Shown here piece by piece: positions 15,839 through 25,237 of a stretch of 64,000 nt of DNA (position 1 is the first letter of the stretch; each line of letters starts with the position of its first letter). The DNA comes from an uncultured Ruminococcus sp. (GTDB taxonomy: Bacteria; Bacillota; Clostridia; Oscillospirales; Ruminococcaceae), in assembly GCA_900538575.1 (NCBI GenBank), contig UPZA01000002.1, positions 196,817 through 260,816 on the forward strand, written 5' to 3'. The notes under the pieces were generated by a model that did no database searches, was not told where the DNA came from, and saw only the letters and a program-made list of their open reading frames with translations. The translations under genes were made by a program, and so were the position numbers.

Positions 15839-16561
15839 TTATTCAGCCCCCTCTTCAAGTCCGAATGAATAAATTTTCTGCATCTCGTCAGTGTATCCGT
15901 TTTCAGTCCATACATAAAGCTGCGGAAGCACTTTTAGATACGGTTTCGAGCCTTTTTTCCCCTCTATTAGAAAAAGCCACGGCGCGCTTTGAGGGTTTTT
16001 ACTCACAAACCGCAGTCTTTTAGGCTCCATATCATTTTTTTTCATGGCGTCTATCACATCGCAAAGTCTTTCGGGACGGTTGCAAAGACAAAGACGTCCG
16101 CCGAACTTAAGCAGCCTGGACGCCGCACGGCAAACATCATAAATATTGCACATAATCTCATGACGGGCAATTCTATGAGCGTCAAGCTCGCTTTCGATAC
16201 CTGAATCCGCCGCTTTATACGGCGGATTACATGTCACAAGGCTGCATTTTCCCAGAGGCGCTCCTTCCCAAAGCTCCTTTAAATCAGCGTTAACAGGTAC
16301 TATTGTTTCCACGCCGCTTTTTTCAATGCTCATTTTTAACTGTTCAACGGCTTTTTTCTGAATGTCCAGCGCAAAGGTTACCTTAGGAGGTTTTACTCTC
16401 TGCATTATCATTGGAATTATGCCGCACCCGGTTCCAAGATCGCAGGCAATATCGTTAGCTTTATATTCGCAAAAATGAGTCAGAAGAAATGCGTCCGTAC
16501 CGAATCCATGCTCTTCGCTTACACAAATACTTAGCTTTTCCGACAGCTTTTCAAATTTCAT
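15839..16561 (-). CDS. tRNA1(Val) (adenine-N6)-methyltransferase-like protein
   Basis: Rossmann-fold N6-adenine methyltransferase of 240 residues, like B. subtilis YabB and E. coli TrmN6 (A37 of tRNA1-Val). Motif I is IACDLGTGCGIIPMIMQRV near 38 and the catalytic NPPY is in LVTCNPPYKAADSG near 112. The KSGVETI and VPVNADLKEL segments fit the family. The pairing of this gene directly before rsmI is a standard Firmicute arrangement. Start ATG at 16561 follows AAAGGA at about 9 nt. The exact tRNA target is assumed from the family. Confidence 0.88.
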   Translation of the reverse strand: MKFEKLSEKLSICVSEEHGFGTDAFLLTHFCEYKANDIACDLGTGCGIIPMIMQRVKPPKVTFALDIQKKAVEQLKMSIEKSGVETIVPVNADLKELWEGAPLGKCSLVTCNPPYKAADSGIESELDAHRIARHEIMCNIYDVCRAASRLLKFGGRLCLCNRPERLCDVIDAMKKNDMEPKRLRFVSKNPQSAPWLFLIEGKKGSKPYLKVLPQLYVWTENGYTDEMQKIYSFGLEEGAE

Positions 16562-16643
16562 CTAATAAACAATCCTTTATAAAAATACTTTTATTAATAT
16601 AACATAAAACGGATCAGATTTCAACATTTAATGTAAAAGCCCG

Positions 16644-16673
16644 TAAAAAGGACGCTGAAAACGCGTCCTTTTC
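16644..16673 (-). terminator. Terminator after GH43 gene
   Basis: Minus strand AAAGGACGC and GCGTCCTTT around a 7-nt loop, followed by TT. It ends the regulator-kinase-protease-GH43 run. Confidence 0.7.
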
Positions 16674-16674
16674 G

Positions 16675-18150
16675 TTATTTATATTCACACCTGAAATCCG
16701 TAAACACAGCCGTATTGCCGCCTGCCGCATACAATCCGATTATGACACCGGTAAATCCGCCGGAAACCTCGCTGGATAAATATTTGGTCTGAGCGCTTCC
16801 AAGAAAGCGATCAGCGCCATCGTATTTGACAAAAAAGCTGTAATTCATATTATCCATTCGAATAATAAGCTCCGCTTCAGTCTGATTCAGACTAACCGTT
16901 TCCTGTATATGCTTTATTCCTCCTATATTCAATCTGAGCAGTATTTCAATATCTTCTCCGATTTTTCTTAACGCAATATCGTAATGCTCCAATTCGTTCA
17001 TATATAAGGCGATACCCGCTTCACCGGAATCAATTCTGACTTTGCAGCAAATCTCTCCGCAGAAATCGCGCTGACGAAGTCCTATAAATGTAGGAGAATC
17101 TATATCGCTCAATGTGATATCAGAGCCGTGCAAAACAGCTTTATCATCATAAAGCTCATAGCTGCTGTCCTTCGGATGTCTCAGGTAACACCAGTCAATA
17201 TTCCATTGCGTATTTTCAAAGGTATAAAGCTTCTTTTCATTTTGCTCAAATTCACCGTATATCTCATAGCCTTCGTCGGTTGTCCCGTCCGCTCCGGCGG
17301 AAAACCATCCCTGCCCGTCAAAGCATACCGGCGTAAGAAATACTTCCCTGCCCAGATGATGATACGGCATCCACATACCTGATTGTCTGAACCCAAGACT
17401 AAGTATATGCCAATCTCCGTGTTTATCCTGAACAAGATCTCCGTGACCAATTCCCTGAATTATAAAAGGAGCCTTATTTCTGTTTGTAAGTACAGGATTA
17501 TGAGGATAATTTTCAAAATCTCCCCAGACCGACCGTCCCCTCGCATAGGTAATCATGTGACCGTATTCAGTTCCGCCCTCGGCCGCCATAAGATAATAAT
17601 AGTCGTTTATTTTATACATATGCGGACTTTCAAGATACCTTCCGCCGGAGCCTTGCCAAATGCATTTGCTTTCAGTAAGCTTTTTTCCGTCAGTTATATT
17701 TATCTCGCACTGAATAACTCCGTTTCTGCCAAGACTGTCTGTCCCGTTGCTCATAAAATACGTCCTGCCGTCCTCAAAATACAAGGACGGATCAATACCT
17801 CCCTGATCGACGAAAACAGGATCGGACCATTCTCCGTAAATATCTTCCGTATATACATAAAAATTCTGGCGGGTAGTATCGTTTGTAGTTACCATATAGA
17901 ATCTTTTGCCGTCAAATCTTATAGTCGGAGCGAAAACGCCTCCGCTGCTGTTTATTTTATCCAGCATAACCTGATCTTTGCGGGTAAGCACATGTCCGAT
18001 CTGATTCCAGTTCACAAGATCGCTGCTTTCGAAAAGAGGCACTCCCGGAAAATACTGAAAGCTGCTGCATACCATATAATACCTTCCGTTTGCATAGCAT
18101 ACGCTGGGATCAGGATAAAATCCCTTTAATACCGGATTTTTATATCTCAT
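16675..18150 (-). CDS. Glycoside hydrolase family 43 (beta-xylosidase / arabinofuranosidase type)
   Basis: Cytoplasmic enzyme of 491 residues (no signal peptide) that would hydrolyse imported xylo- or arabino-oligosaccharides. The five-bladed GH43 propeller fills about 1-315. The catalytic base Asp is in FYPDPSVCY near 14, the pKa-modulating Asp in GGIDPSLYF near 120, and the acid Glu in RYLESPHMYKI near 174. A C-terminal beta-sandwich (about 320-490), of the type found in GH43 xylosidases, closes the active site. It starts 18 bp after the HtrA gene, so it appears co-transcribed with the two-component system and protease. Activity within the family (xylosidase, arabinofuranosidase or both) cannot be settled from sequence. 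Confidence 0.9.
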   Translation of the reverse strand: MRYKNPVLKGFYPDPSVCYANGRYYMVCSSFQYFPGVPLFESSDLVNWNQIGHVLTRKDQVMLDKINSSGGVFAPTIRFDGKRFYMVTTNDTTRQNFYVYTEDIYGEWSDPVFVDQGGIDPSLYFEDGRTYFMSNGTDSLGRNGVIQCEINITDGKKLTESKCIWQGSGGRYLESPHMYKINDYYYLMAAEGGTEYGHMITYARGRSVWGDFENYPHNPVLTNRNKAPFIIQGIGHGDLVQDKHGDWHILSLGFRQSGMWMPYHHLGREVFLTPVCFDGQGWFSAGADGTTDEGYEIYGEFEQNEKKLYTFENTQWNIDWCYLRHPKDSSYELYDDKAVLHGSDITLSDIDSPTFIGLRQRDFCGEICCKVRIDSGEAGIALYMNELEHYDIALRKIGEDIEILLRLNIGGIKHIQETVSLNQTEAELIIRMDNMNYSFFVKYDGADRFLGSAQTKYLSSEVSGGFTGVIIGLYAAGGNTAVFTDFRCEYK

Positions 18151-18168
18151 AAACGTCCCCCGTACAAT

Positions 18169-19506
18169 TTAATAATTTCCTGAAGTATCTTCCATTATCT
18201 TGAATTCTATGTCAAAATATGTGATTTTGAGCTCATCGTCTATTCTGGCGCATTTTGCTTTTAAAACATCTCCGGCTTTCTTGCCTTCAAGGATAAGACT
18301 TAGCTCGTCGTAATTATGAACCTCTACGCCGTTAATTGATAGAATAAAATCATCTGTCTTTAGCTCCGTATTGGACACGTCGCAATCCTCGCTGATATCG
18401 GTCACCCACAATCCGTTTAGCTTTTCAGGAAGCTTTCTGCCGTATTTTTCCTTAAAAACCGAAAGCGTATATTCATTATCCATTGAATAGAATGTTATTC
18501 CTATTTTTATTCTGCCGCTTACATAACCCTGAGAAATAAGCTCTTCTATAACAGGCTTGGCCTCGTTAATAGTTATTGCAAAGCCGAGACCTTCATAGCT
18601 TGAGCTTACATATTTAGAAGAAGTTATGCCTATGACCTGACCGTACATATTAACCAAGGCGCCTCCGGAATTTCCTGGGCTTATTGCGGCGTTAGTCTGT
18701 ATACAGTCCATTTCAAATCCGGTTGAATCCGCTTTGATTTTCCTGTTAAGACCGGAAACTATACCGTCGGTAATTGAACCTGTCAGCCCGGCAGGGTTTC
18801 CGATTGCCGCAACTCTCTCTCCAAGCGCCGTTTCATCGGAATCGCCAAGTTCGGCGGCAGGCAGATTATCAGCCTTTATCTTGATTACCGCTATATCTGT
18901 TTTAGCGTCGCGGCCGACTATTTCCGCTTCAAACTGCTTATCATTATATGTGTTTACAATAAAACTGTCCGGCTTCTCAAGCTCCGATTCATCAAGCAAT
19001 GAATACTGAGAGCCTTCAAGCACATGAGTATTTGTAACGATATAACCGTCTTGAGTTATTATAATTCCTGAACCGCTTCCTATCATAATATCAGGATTAG
19101 AGCTGCTGTAAGTATAAATCTCCACTATCTGAGGCCTTATAAATTCCGCAAGCCCCTCGGTAGTATATTTTCCGTTTTCATCACGGTAATCAGAGTCCTT
19201 TGAGGCTTCGGGCTTATTCTGAGTCTCAAGCTCGATATCGGTATTAATATTATTATAAGCCTTGTTATAGATTATGCTGCCCTGACGGACATCTGAATAA
19301 ATACAATAAACTGTCAGAGCAGAAATAACCGCAAAAATAAGTAAAAGCAGGACAACTATTAATACGTTTGACCGTTTCTGTTTTCCGGCGTTTTCATTTC
19401 CGGTTATCTCGGCATTCTGAAAATTGTCCGAATATTTAATCTCTGATATCTCCTCTCTTTCCTTTTCACCGCTTTCACTGCTGAATAAATCTTCCTTTTC
19501 ATCCAT
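18169..19506 (-). CDS. Membrane-anchored HtrA/DegP-like serine protease
   Basis: S1C protease of 445 residues: a cytoplasmic N-terminus of about 45 mostly acidic residues, one membrane segment (VLIVVLLLLIFAVISALTVY, about 49-68), an extracytoplasmic trypsin-like domain and one C-terminal PDZ domain (about 350-435). The catalytic triad is visible: His in VTNTHVLEG, Asp in AKTDIAVIKI and Ser in SPGNSGGALVN. Such enzymes degrade misfolded proteins at the outer face of the membrane. It lies 18 bp after the kinase gene and just before GH43. Placement with an OmpR-type regulator and kinase resembles envelope-stress operons. Start chosen at ATG with GGAGG 13 nt upstream. Confidence 0.92.
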   Translation of the reverse strand: MDEKEDLFSSESGEKEREEISEIKYSDNFQNAEITGNENAGKQKRSNVLIVVLLLLIFAVISALTVYCIYSDVRQGSIIYNKAYNNINTDIELETQNKPEASKDSDYRDENGKYTTEGLAEFIRPQIVEIYTYSSSNPDIMIGSGSGIIITQDGYIVTNTHVLEGSQYSLLDESELEKPDSFIVNTYNDKQFEAEIVGRDAKTDIAVIKIKADNLPAAELGDSDETALGERVAAIGNPAGLTGSITDGIVSGLNRKIKADSTGFEMDCIQTNAAISPGNSGGALVNMYGQVIGITSSKYVSSSYEGLGFAITINEAKPVIEELISQGYVSGRIKIGITFYSMDNEYTLSVFKEKYGRKLPEKLNGLWVTDISEDCDVSNTELKTDDFILSINGVEVHNYDELSLILEGKKAGDVLKAKCARIDDELKITYFDIEFKIMEDTSGNY

Positions 19507-19524
19507 ATCGGTACAGAAACCTCC

Positions 19525-20901
19525 TTATTCAGCGATAAAATCTCTCGGAAATGTCAGCATAAATTCCGTGAATCTTCCCTCTTCGCTGCTTATCGTTATA
19601 TTGCCGTGATGCTGATTGACAAATTTTCTTACTATAGATAATCCTAAACCTACTCCGTCGGGATTATCGCTTCTCGAATAATCTGATTTAAAAAAACGGT
19701 CAAAAACATGTGCGAGATCCTTTTTCGGTATTCCGCTGCCGCTGTTGTTTATAAAAAAATGAATATTTCCGTCGCAATAATCTATAGCGATGGTAATCAT
19801 ACCATTATAATCGACAAATTTTACGGCGTTTTCAAATAAATTATAGAATACCTGGTGCAAAAGTATCCTGTCTCCGCTGACCAGTATCTCAGGATAGCTT
19901 ATGCTTATAATATTAATATGCTTTTCTTCAATTCTTTTTTCAAACATAAATATTATTTCCGCTAAAACCTCTATTATGTTGAATTGTTCAATTTTAAGCG
20001 TGATTTTTCCCGCTTCTATATTAGACGTATTCAGCATATTTTTAATAATCTGCTGCATTCTGTTGGTTTCATTAAGCACCTTAACAAGATATTTATATCT
20101 GTGTTCCGCGTCTATCGTTCCGTCGAGCACTGCTCCGAGAAAGCCCTTGATAACAGTAAGCGGCGTTTTAAGCTCATGAGATATATTCGAAACAAATTCA
20201 ACCATATGCTTATCGCTGTAATTAAGTCTTTCCTGAAGAGCCCTGATTGCCTTAAGAAGCGGCTCATACTGCGGCAGCACCTTTTTGGGAAGCGCTATTT
20301 CCGCATATTCTCCCACATAACCGGAGCCGCAGTTCTTTTCTATCTGAAGCACATATTTATACTTATGGTAATTATAAATACAAAGAGTAACAGAAAATAC
20401 CGCCGTAAGAACCAATAATAACAGCAATAGAATATTTACGGTTTTGTCAGTATGCTCTGATATTATACCGTATGGCATTACGCAGGCTACATAAACCTCA
20501 AATGGTTCAAATTCCACCTCAAATTTTTCCATATATGAAACATTTGTAACAGGGTTTATATCGTATTGGATAGCGTCGCCGAATTTCCAGTCAGAATGCT
20601 GATAATATTCTTTATTGCAAGAATTAGAAATAATTAAATCTCCATGTTTATCATAAATATATATATCCATATTTAGATTCTTGCTATAAATTTCAAGCAT
20701 ACTGCCGTTTAATTCATTATTTTTGTTGACTTCATTTTCAAAATCATCAAGTATAAGCTTCGCCGAATTTTCCGAATTGTGCAAAACGGTGTCCTTTAAC
20801 GACAAATAGCTCTGAAAAATTAAAACAAGACCCGTAAAAAGAACACAGAAAAATATTATGCCGATTATGAAAAAATAATGCCGAAGAAGATTTTTGGTCA
20901 T
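19525..20901 (-). CDS. Sensor histidine kinase
   Basis: Membrane kinase of 458 residues. Two membrane segments (about 9-31 and 152-174) flank an extracytoplasmic sensor of about 120 residues. The transmitter has a phospho-acceptor His in SNISHELKTPLTVIKGF near 241, an N box LFENAVKFV, and the ATP lid SGSGIPKKDLAHVFDRFF with GVGLGLSIVRKFV. All catalytic boxes appear intact. It is encoded 68 bp after its OmpR-type partner and 18 bp before the HtrA gene. The signal is unknown; linkage to HtrA suggests cell-envelope damage or misfolded exported proteins. Confidence 0.92.
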   Translation of the reverse strand: MTKNLLRHYFFIIGIIFFCVLFTGLVLIFQSYLSLKDTVLHNSENSAKLILDDFENEVNKNNELNGSMLEIYSKNLNMDIYIYDKHGDLIISNSCNKEYYQHSDWKFGDAIQYDINPVTNVSYMEKFEVEFEPFEVYVACVMPYGIISEHTDKTVNILLLLLLVLTAVFSVTLCIYNYHKYKYVLQIEKNCGSGYVGEYAEIALPKKVLPQYEPLLKAIRALQERLNYSDKHMVEFVSNISHELKTPLTVIKGFLGAVLDGTIDAEHRYKYLVKVLNETNRMQQIIKNMLNTSNIEAGKITLKIEQFNIIEVLAEIIFMFEKRIEEKHINIISISYPEILVSGDRILLHQVFYNLFENAVKFVDYNGMITIAIDYCDGNIHFFINNSGSGIPKKDLAHVFDRFFKSDYSRSDNPDGVGLGLSIVRKFVNQHHGNITISSEEGRFTEFMLTFPRDFIAE

Positions 20902-20915
20902 ATTATCTCCGTTCA

Positions 20916-20931
20916 GCCGGCATTAGCCGGC
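20916..20931 (-). repeat. Hairpin between response regulator and kinase genes
   Basis: GCCGGC, 4-nt loop, GCCGGC, in the 68-bp gap just upstream of the kinase start. No T-run follows, so it looks like an RNA-processing or stability element rather than a terminator. Confidence 0.4.
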
Positions 20932-20969
20932 AATTAAAATGTAAATCATGCAACGATCAATTTTCAGCA

Positions 20970-21674
20970 TTACGATTCCTTAATTTCGTTTAATTCAAAT
21001 TTATATCCGACTCCCCATACAGTCGTAAGATCCCATTGCTTGGAAATTCCGCAAAGCTTTCCTCTCAAGCGCTTGATATGAACGTCAATAGTTCTGGAAT
21101 CTCCGTAATAATCAAATCCCCAGATTTCGTCAAGAAGCTGATCTCTTGTAAAAACTCTGTTAGGATTGGAAGCAAGATAAAATAAAAGCTCGATTTCTTT
21201 AGGCGGAGCGTCAATTACCTTTCCGCCCGCCTTAAGCACATACCTCGTCAGATTAATCGAAAGCTTATCATAATGAACCTCCTGCATCTCAACAGGCTTA
21301 GGAAGCTTCCCGGAACGTCTGGCAACAGCCTTGATCCTTGCGAGAACCTCTTTTGTATCAAACGGCTTGACTATATAATCGTCGGCGCCCAGCTCAAGCC
21401 CCAGAACCTTATCGAAGATTTCACTTTTTGCGGTCAGCATAATTATAGGCGTATCGGACGCTTTTCTTATCTCCTTGCATATCTGCCATCCGTCCATGCC
21501 CGGCAGCATTATATCAAGCAGAACAATATCCGGATTAAGCGAATTGAATTTTACCATCGCCTCGTTGCCCTCGTTTGAAATTATAGTGCTGTAGCCTTCC
21601 TTTTCAAGATAAACTCTCAATAAATCGCATATGTTCTTATCATCATCAACTATTAAAACCTTTTCAAGCGGCAT
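20970..21674 (-). CDS. OmpR/PhoB-family response regulator
   Basis: DNA-binding regulator of 234 residues. The receiver (1-120) has the acidic pair VDDDKN, the phospho-acceptor Asp in IVLLDIMLPGMDGW near 53, the Thr in IIMLTAKSE and the Lys in DDYIVKPF. A winged-helix DNA-binding domain follows (about 133-230: PKEIELLFYLASNPNRVFTR and the recognition helix region SRTIDVHIKRLRGKL). First gene of the run with kinase, HtrA protease and GH43; GGGGGAGG precedes the ATG. All phosphorelay residues are present, in contrast to the LytTR regulator later in the window. Confidence 0.94.
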   Translation of the reverse strand: MPLEKVLIVDDDKNICDLLRVYLEKEGYSTIISNEGNEAMVKFNSLNPDIVLLDIMLPGMDGWQICKEIRKASDTPIIMLTAKSEIFDKVLGLELGADDYIVKPFDTKEVLARIKAVARRSGKLPKPVEMQEVHYDKLSINLTRYVLKAGGKVIDAPPKEIELLFYLASNPNRVFTRDQLLDEIWGFDYYGDSRTIDVHIKRLRGKLCGISKQWDLTTVWGVGYKFELNEIKES

Positions 21675-21902
21675 AACATACCTCCCCCATATCTAAGCTA
21701 AAAAACGCTCAGAAAAATAAAAAAAATAAAATTTATTCTATATACATTTAATAATATCAAATATTCGACAGTTTGTAAATACCCTTAAGAAATTTTTTCA
21801 GAAAAATTTGTTTCGCCAATATTAATTTTGCACAGTTTAGATTCTAAATCTGACATATATTTGTGCACAGATACAAAAATTGTAATTATATTCAAAACAT
21901 AC

Positions 21903-21930
21903 TTGATTTTTCATAAAAAGTTGGTAAAAT
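21903..21930 (+). promoter_or_regulatory. Promoter of groESL
   Basis: TTGATT, 16 bp, TAAAAT directly before the CIRCE element. Confidence 0.7.
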
Positions 21931-21935
21931 AGTAA

Positions 21936-21962
21936 TTAGCACTCAAGGAGTTTGAGTGCTAA
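21936..21962 (+). promoter_or_regulatory. CIRCE operator (HrcA site)
   Basis: Perfect TTAGCACTC, 9-bp spacer, GAGTGCTAA inverted repeat between promoter and groES. It predicts heat-shock control by the HrcA repressor, whose gene is not in this window. Confidence 0.97.
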
Positions 21963-21995
21963 CCAAATCAATAATTTTTTTCAGGAGGAATAAAT

Positions 21996-22280
21996 ATGAA
22001 TATCAAGCCATTGGCAGACAGAATTGTCATTAAAATGACAGAAGCGGAAGAAACCACAAAAAGCGGTCTTATTCTTGCTTCGGCTTCAAAGGAAAAGCCG
22101 CAGATCGCAGAAGTTGTCGCCGTTGGTCCCGGCGGAATGGTTGACGGCGAAAAGATAGATATGTATCTTAAAGTAGGCGACAAGGTTCTGCTCAGCAAAT
22201 ATGCCGGAACAGAAGTCAAGGTTGACGATGTTGAATATACAATCCTCCGTCAGTCTGAAGTTTTGGCAATAGTTGAATAA
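21996..22280 (+). CDS. groES: Co-chaperonin GroES
   Basis: Heptameric lid of the GroEL chamber. The 94 residues start MNIKPLADRIVIKMTEAEET and contain the mobile loop (TKSGLILASASKEKPQ) and the conserved roof and C-terminal strand regions (KVGDKVLLSKYAGTEVKVDD). It is first in the groES-groEL operon behind a CIRCE-controlled promoter, with AGGAGG at 8 nt before the ATG. Length and motifs are standard. Confidence 0.98.
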   Translation: MNIKPLADRIVIKMTEAEETTKSGLILASASKEKPQIAEVVAVGPGGMVDGEKIDMYLKVGDKVLLSKYAGTEVKVDDVEYTILRQSEVLAIVE

Positions 22281-22319
22281 TCGGAATAAATCATATTATA
22301 AAAAAGGAGTCTGATATTT

Positions 22320-23948
22320 ATGGCAAAGGATATTAAATACGGAGAAGAAGCAAGAAAATCCCTTCAGACAGGCATTGACAAGCTTGCCGATACTGTTAAA
22401 ATAACGCTTGGTCCTAAGGGAAGAAACGTTGTTCTCGATAAAAAATTCGGCGCTCCGCTGATTACTAACGACGGCGTAACAATAGCTAAGGAAATCGAGC
22501 TTGAGGACGCGTTCGAAAATATGGGCGCTCAGATGCTCAAGGAAGTTGCAACTAAGACTAACGACGCGGCAGGAGACGGTACGACCACAGCTACTCTTCT
22601 CGCACAGGCAATGATTCGCGAGGGTATGAAGAATATCGCGGCCGGCGCAAACCCGATGATAGTTAAAAAGGGTATGGCAAAGGCTGTTGAAACGGCAGTC
22701 GGAACTGTTATCGCAAATTCTAAAAAGGTTGAGGGTAGCGACGACATCGCCAGAGTCGCAACCGTTTCTTCAGCAGACGAAACAGTCGGAAAGCTGATTG
22801 CCGACGCAATGGAGAAGGTTACGGCGGAAGGCGTTATAACAATTGAAGAAAGCAAAACTGCTGAAACTTACAGCGAGGTTGTAGAAGGAATGCAGTTTGA
22901 CAGAGGCTATATTTCACCATACATGGTAACGGATACCGAAAAAATGGAAGCTGTTTACGACGATCCATATGTTCTTATTACAGATAAGAAAATCTCCTCG
23001 ATTCAGGAAATCCTTCCTCTTCTTGAACAGCTTGTTCAGTCGGGCAAGAAGCTTGTTATCATTGCAGAGGATATCGAGGGCGAAGCGCTCACAACGCTTA
23101 TACTCAATAATCTTAGGGGCACTTTCAAGTGCGCTGCCGTTAAGGCTCCAGGTTTCGGCGACAGACGTAAGGAAATGCTTAAGGATATTGCCATCCTGAC
23201 AGGCGGCGAGGTTATTTCTGAAGAGCTCGGTCTTGAGCTTAAGGAAACTACAGTTGAACAGCTTGGCCGCGCAAGACAGGTAGTTATCCAGAAGGAAAAT
23301 ACTATCATTGTAGACGGTATGGGCGACGCTGACGCGATCAAGAGCAGAGTTTCACAGATCAAATCTCAGATTGAAACAACAACGTCTGACTTTGACAAGG
23401 AAAAGCTTCAGGAAAGACTTGCCAAGCTTGCAGGAGGCGTTGCCGTTATAAAGGTCGGCGCCGCTACTGAAATTGAAATGAAGGAAAAGAAGCTTAGAAT
23501 AGAGGACGCTCTTGCAGCTACAAAGGCTGCCGTTGAAGAAGGTATCGTTGCAGGCGGCGGCACTTCTCTCATCAATGCGATTCCTGCTGTTGAAGAAATG
23601 CTTCCTTCCCTTGACGGCGACGAAAAAACCGGCGCGCAGATCATACTCAGAGCTCTTGAAGAACCGGTTCGCCAGATCGCTCTTAACGCAGGTCTCGAGG
23701 GCAGCGTTATAATTGATACAATTAAGCGCTCAGGTAAAGTAGGCTACGGTTTCGACGCTTATAATGAAACCTATGTGGATATGATTCAGGCGGGAATCGT
23801 TGATCCTACAAAGGTTACGCGTTCCGCACTCCAGAACGCGGCTTCCGTTGCAGCAATGGTACTGACAACTGAAAGCCTGGTAGCCGATATTCCTGCTCCG
23901 GAGCCTGCTCCCGCAATGCCTCAGGGCGGAATGGGAATGGGTTATTAA
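22320..23948 (+). CDS. groEL: Chaperonin GroEL
   Basis: ATP-driven 60-kDa folding chaperonin of 542 residues. Visible are the ATP-binding LGPKGRNVVLDKKFGAP near 31 and GDGTTTATLLAQAM near 86, the apical domain, and the flexible tail ending MPQGGMGMGY. It follows groES by 39 bp with AAAAAGGAG before the ATG. A terminator with the arms CCCCGTA and TACGGGG follows. Codon use looks like that of a highly expressed gene. Nothing unusual seen. Confidence 0.99.
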   Translation: MAKDIKYGEEARKSLQTGIDKLADTVKITLGPKGRNVVLDKKFGAPLITNDGVTIAKEIELEDAFENMGAQMLKEVATKTNDAAGDGTTTATLLAQAMIREGMKNIAAGANPMIVKKGMAKAVETAVGTVIANSKKVEGSDDIARVATVSSADETVGKLIADAMEKVTAEGVITIEESKTAETYSEVVEGMQFDRGYISPYMVTDTEKMEAVYDDPYVLITDKKISSIQEILPLLEQLVQSGKKLVIIAEDIEGEALTTLILNNLRGTFKCAAVKAPGFGDRRKEMLKDIAILTGGEVISEELGLELKETTVEQLGRARQVVIQKENTIIVDGMGDADAIKSRVSQIKSQIETTTSDFDKEKLQERLAKLAGGVAVIKVGAATEIEMKEKKLRIEDALAATKAAVEEGIVAGGGTSLINAIPAVEEMLPSLDGDEKTGAQIILRALEEPVRQIALNAGLEGSVIIDTIKRSGKVGYGFDAYNETYVDMIQAGIVDPTKVTRSALQNAASVAAMVLTTESLVADIPAPEPAPAMPQGGMGMGY

Positions 23949-23989
23949 TAAACACATTCTTATAAAATTCAATAAATATATAAAAATTA

Positions 23990-24025
23990 ATCCCCGTAGC
24001 TTAAATAAGCTTACGGGGATTTTTC
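23990..24025. terminator. Terminator after groEL
   Basis: ATCCCCGTA and TACGGGGAT arms followed by TTTTT on the plus strand. The hairpin ends directly at the stop of the converging MFS gene and can serve both. Confidence 0.8.
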
Positions 24026-25237
24026 TTATAGATTTTCTATCTCCCTGCTTTTTTTCACGCCGAAAACCAGAATAGAAAAAGGAACAAGGAATAAAACCGA
24101 CGCCGCGGGAAGTATGTAAATGCTTACCGCAAAGCCTATCCTTTCAGTCAACGCACCGAACAGAGCGTTGAAGCCGATATCAAAAAATGTGGAAAGCCCT
24201 GTTACAAGCCCCACGGCTTTTCCTCTGGATTCCGGAGGATAATAAAGCTGAATAAGATAGATAAAGGTCGGCCAAAGAACAGAATTTCCCAGTCCGGCCG
24301 CACAAAGTATATACATCCCGCTTTTTCCCGCTGCGACACCGACAATATACAGGACGGAATAAAATACCGAAAATATAAAAAGGCTCTTTTTCGGACCGAG
24401 CTTATTCACCAAAACTGCAAAAATCAATCGCCCTACTGTCATAAATGCATAAAACAGTCCAGTAAAAAACGAGCCCTCAGAAACTGTAAATCCAAGATGC
24501 TCAGAGGCATAAGTGGTAAGCCAATTCTGAAGTCCGTGCTCCGGTATATAATAAAATCCGCACATCAGGATCAGCAGAAAAAAAGCCGGATTTTTTATTA
24601 TACTCATATATGTAGTCGGCTTAATATTCTTATCGGTACTAATATCAGGTATTTTAACGGCTAAAAGCAGAAAAAACGCTGCGACGCCAACGCCGAACAT
24701 AACTAAATTGATTATCTGCCATGACCGAAAACCGTCTGCAAAAACAGCGGCGGCATTCTGCCCCCCGCTTATTCCTACGCCTTGCGTAAAATTAAAAAGA
24801 TTCATCATCAGTCCCGGCGACATGAAAAGTATAGGCGTTATTATATTTACGCTTGTAGACAAAAGCGTCGACGCGCCCATTGAAAATATCATTCCGCATA
24901 AAAGCAGCGTATAGCTTTTTGTGAAAAAATACAGCAGCAGCGCAGACATCCACATTAAAAGTGTGCATAGCATAACAGTCTTTTTTTTAAAGGTATCCAG
25001 CAGCTTTCCGCCTATAAATAGAAAAATAAGATTTCCCGCATAGCTTACCGATATAATCATCGACACTTTTGTATTTGAAAGTCCGAACGTTTCTTTAAAA
25101 ACCGGCGCAAATACGCCGCGAAGCGAATCGCTCATGCCGAGCACTATCATAAGAACGCTGCACATAACCGCTGCGATCATCTGATTCTTTTTCGCTGCTT
25201 TATCCCTATTATCATACATATCAGTCAGTATCCTCAC
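24026..25237 (-). CDS. Major facilitator superfamily transporter
   Basis: Twelve-segment secondary transporter of 403 residues. Typical MFS features are the loop after helix 2 (GGKLLDTFKKKTVML near 77) and a matching motif in the second half (VNKLGPKKSLFIFSVFY). The substrate cannot be told. The GTG at 25237 overlaps the upstream stop (GTGA); the alternative ATG at 25219 has GAGG about 12 nt upstream, and both give the same membrane topology. It is the last gene of a TVP38, PIN-like, MFS run whose genes overlap or nearly touch. Confidence 0.82.
   Translation of the reverse strand: MRILTDMYDNRDKAAKKNQMIAAVMCSVLMIVLGMSDSLRGVFAPVFKETFGLSNTKVSMIISVSYAGNLIFLFIGGKLLDTFKKKTVMLCTLLMWMSALLLYFFTKSYTLLLCGMIFSMGASTLLSTSVNIITPILFMSPGLMMNLFNFTQGVGISGGQNAAAVFADGFRSWQIINLVMFGVGVAAFFLLLAVKIPDISTDKNIKPTTYMSIIKNPAFFLLILMCGFYYIPEHGLQNWLTTYASEHLGFTVSEGSFFTGLFYAFMTVGRLIFAVLVNKLGPKKSLFIFSVFYSVLYIVGVAAGKSGMYILCAAGLGNSVLWPTFIYLIQLYYPPESRGKAVGLVTGLSTFFDIGFNALFGALTERIGFAVSIYILPAASVLFLVPFSILVFGVKKSREIENL

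Noticed and set aside
21936..21962. CIRCE half-site resemblance (GCACTCAA) upstream of folC near 59890
   Set aside because: Only one arm is present without the 9-bp-spaced partner, so it is chance similarity.
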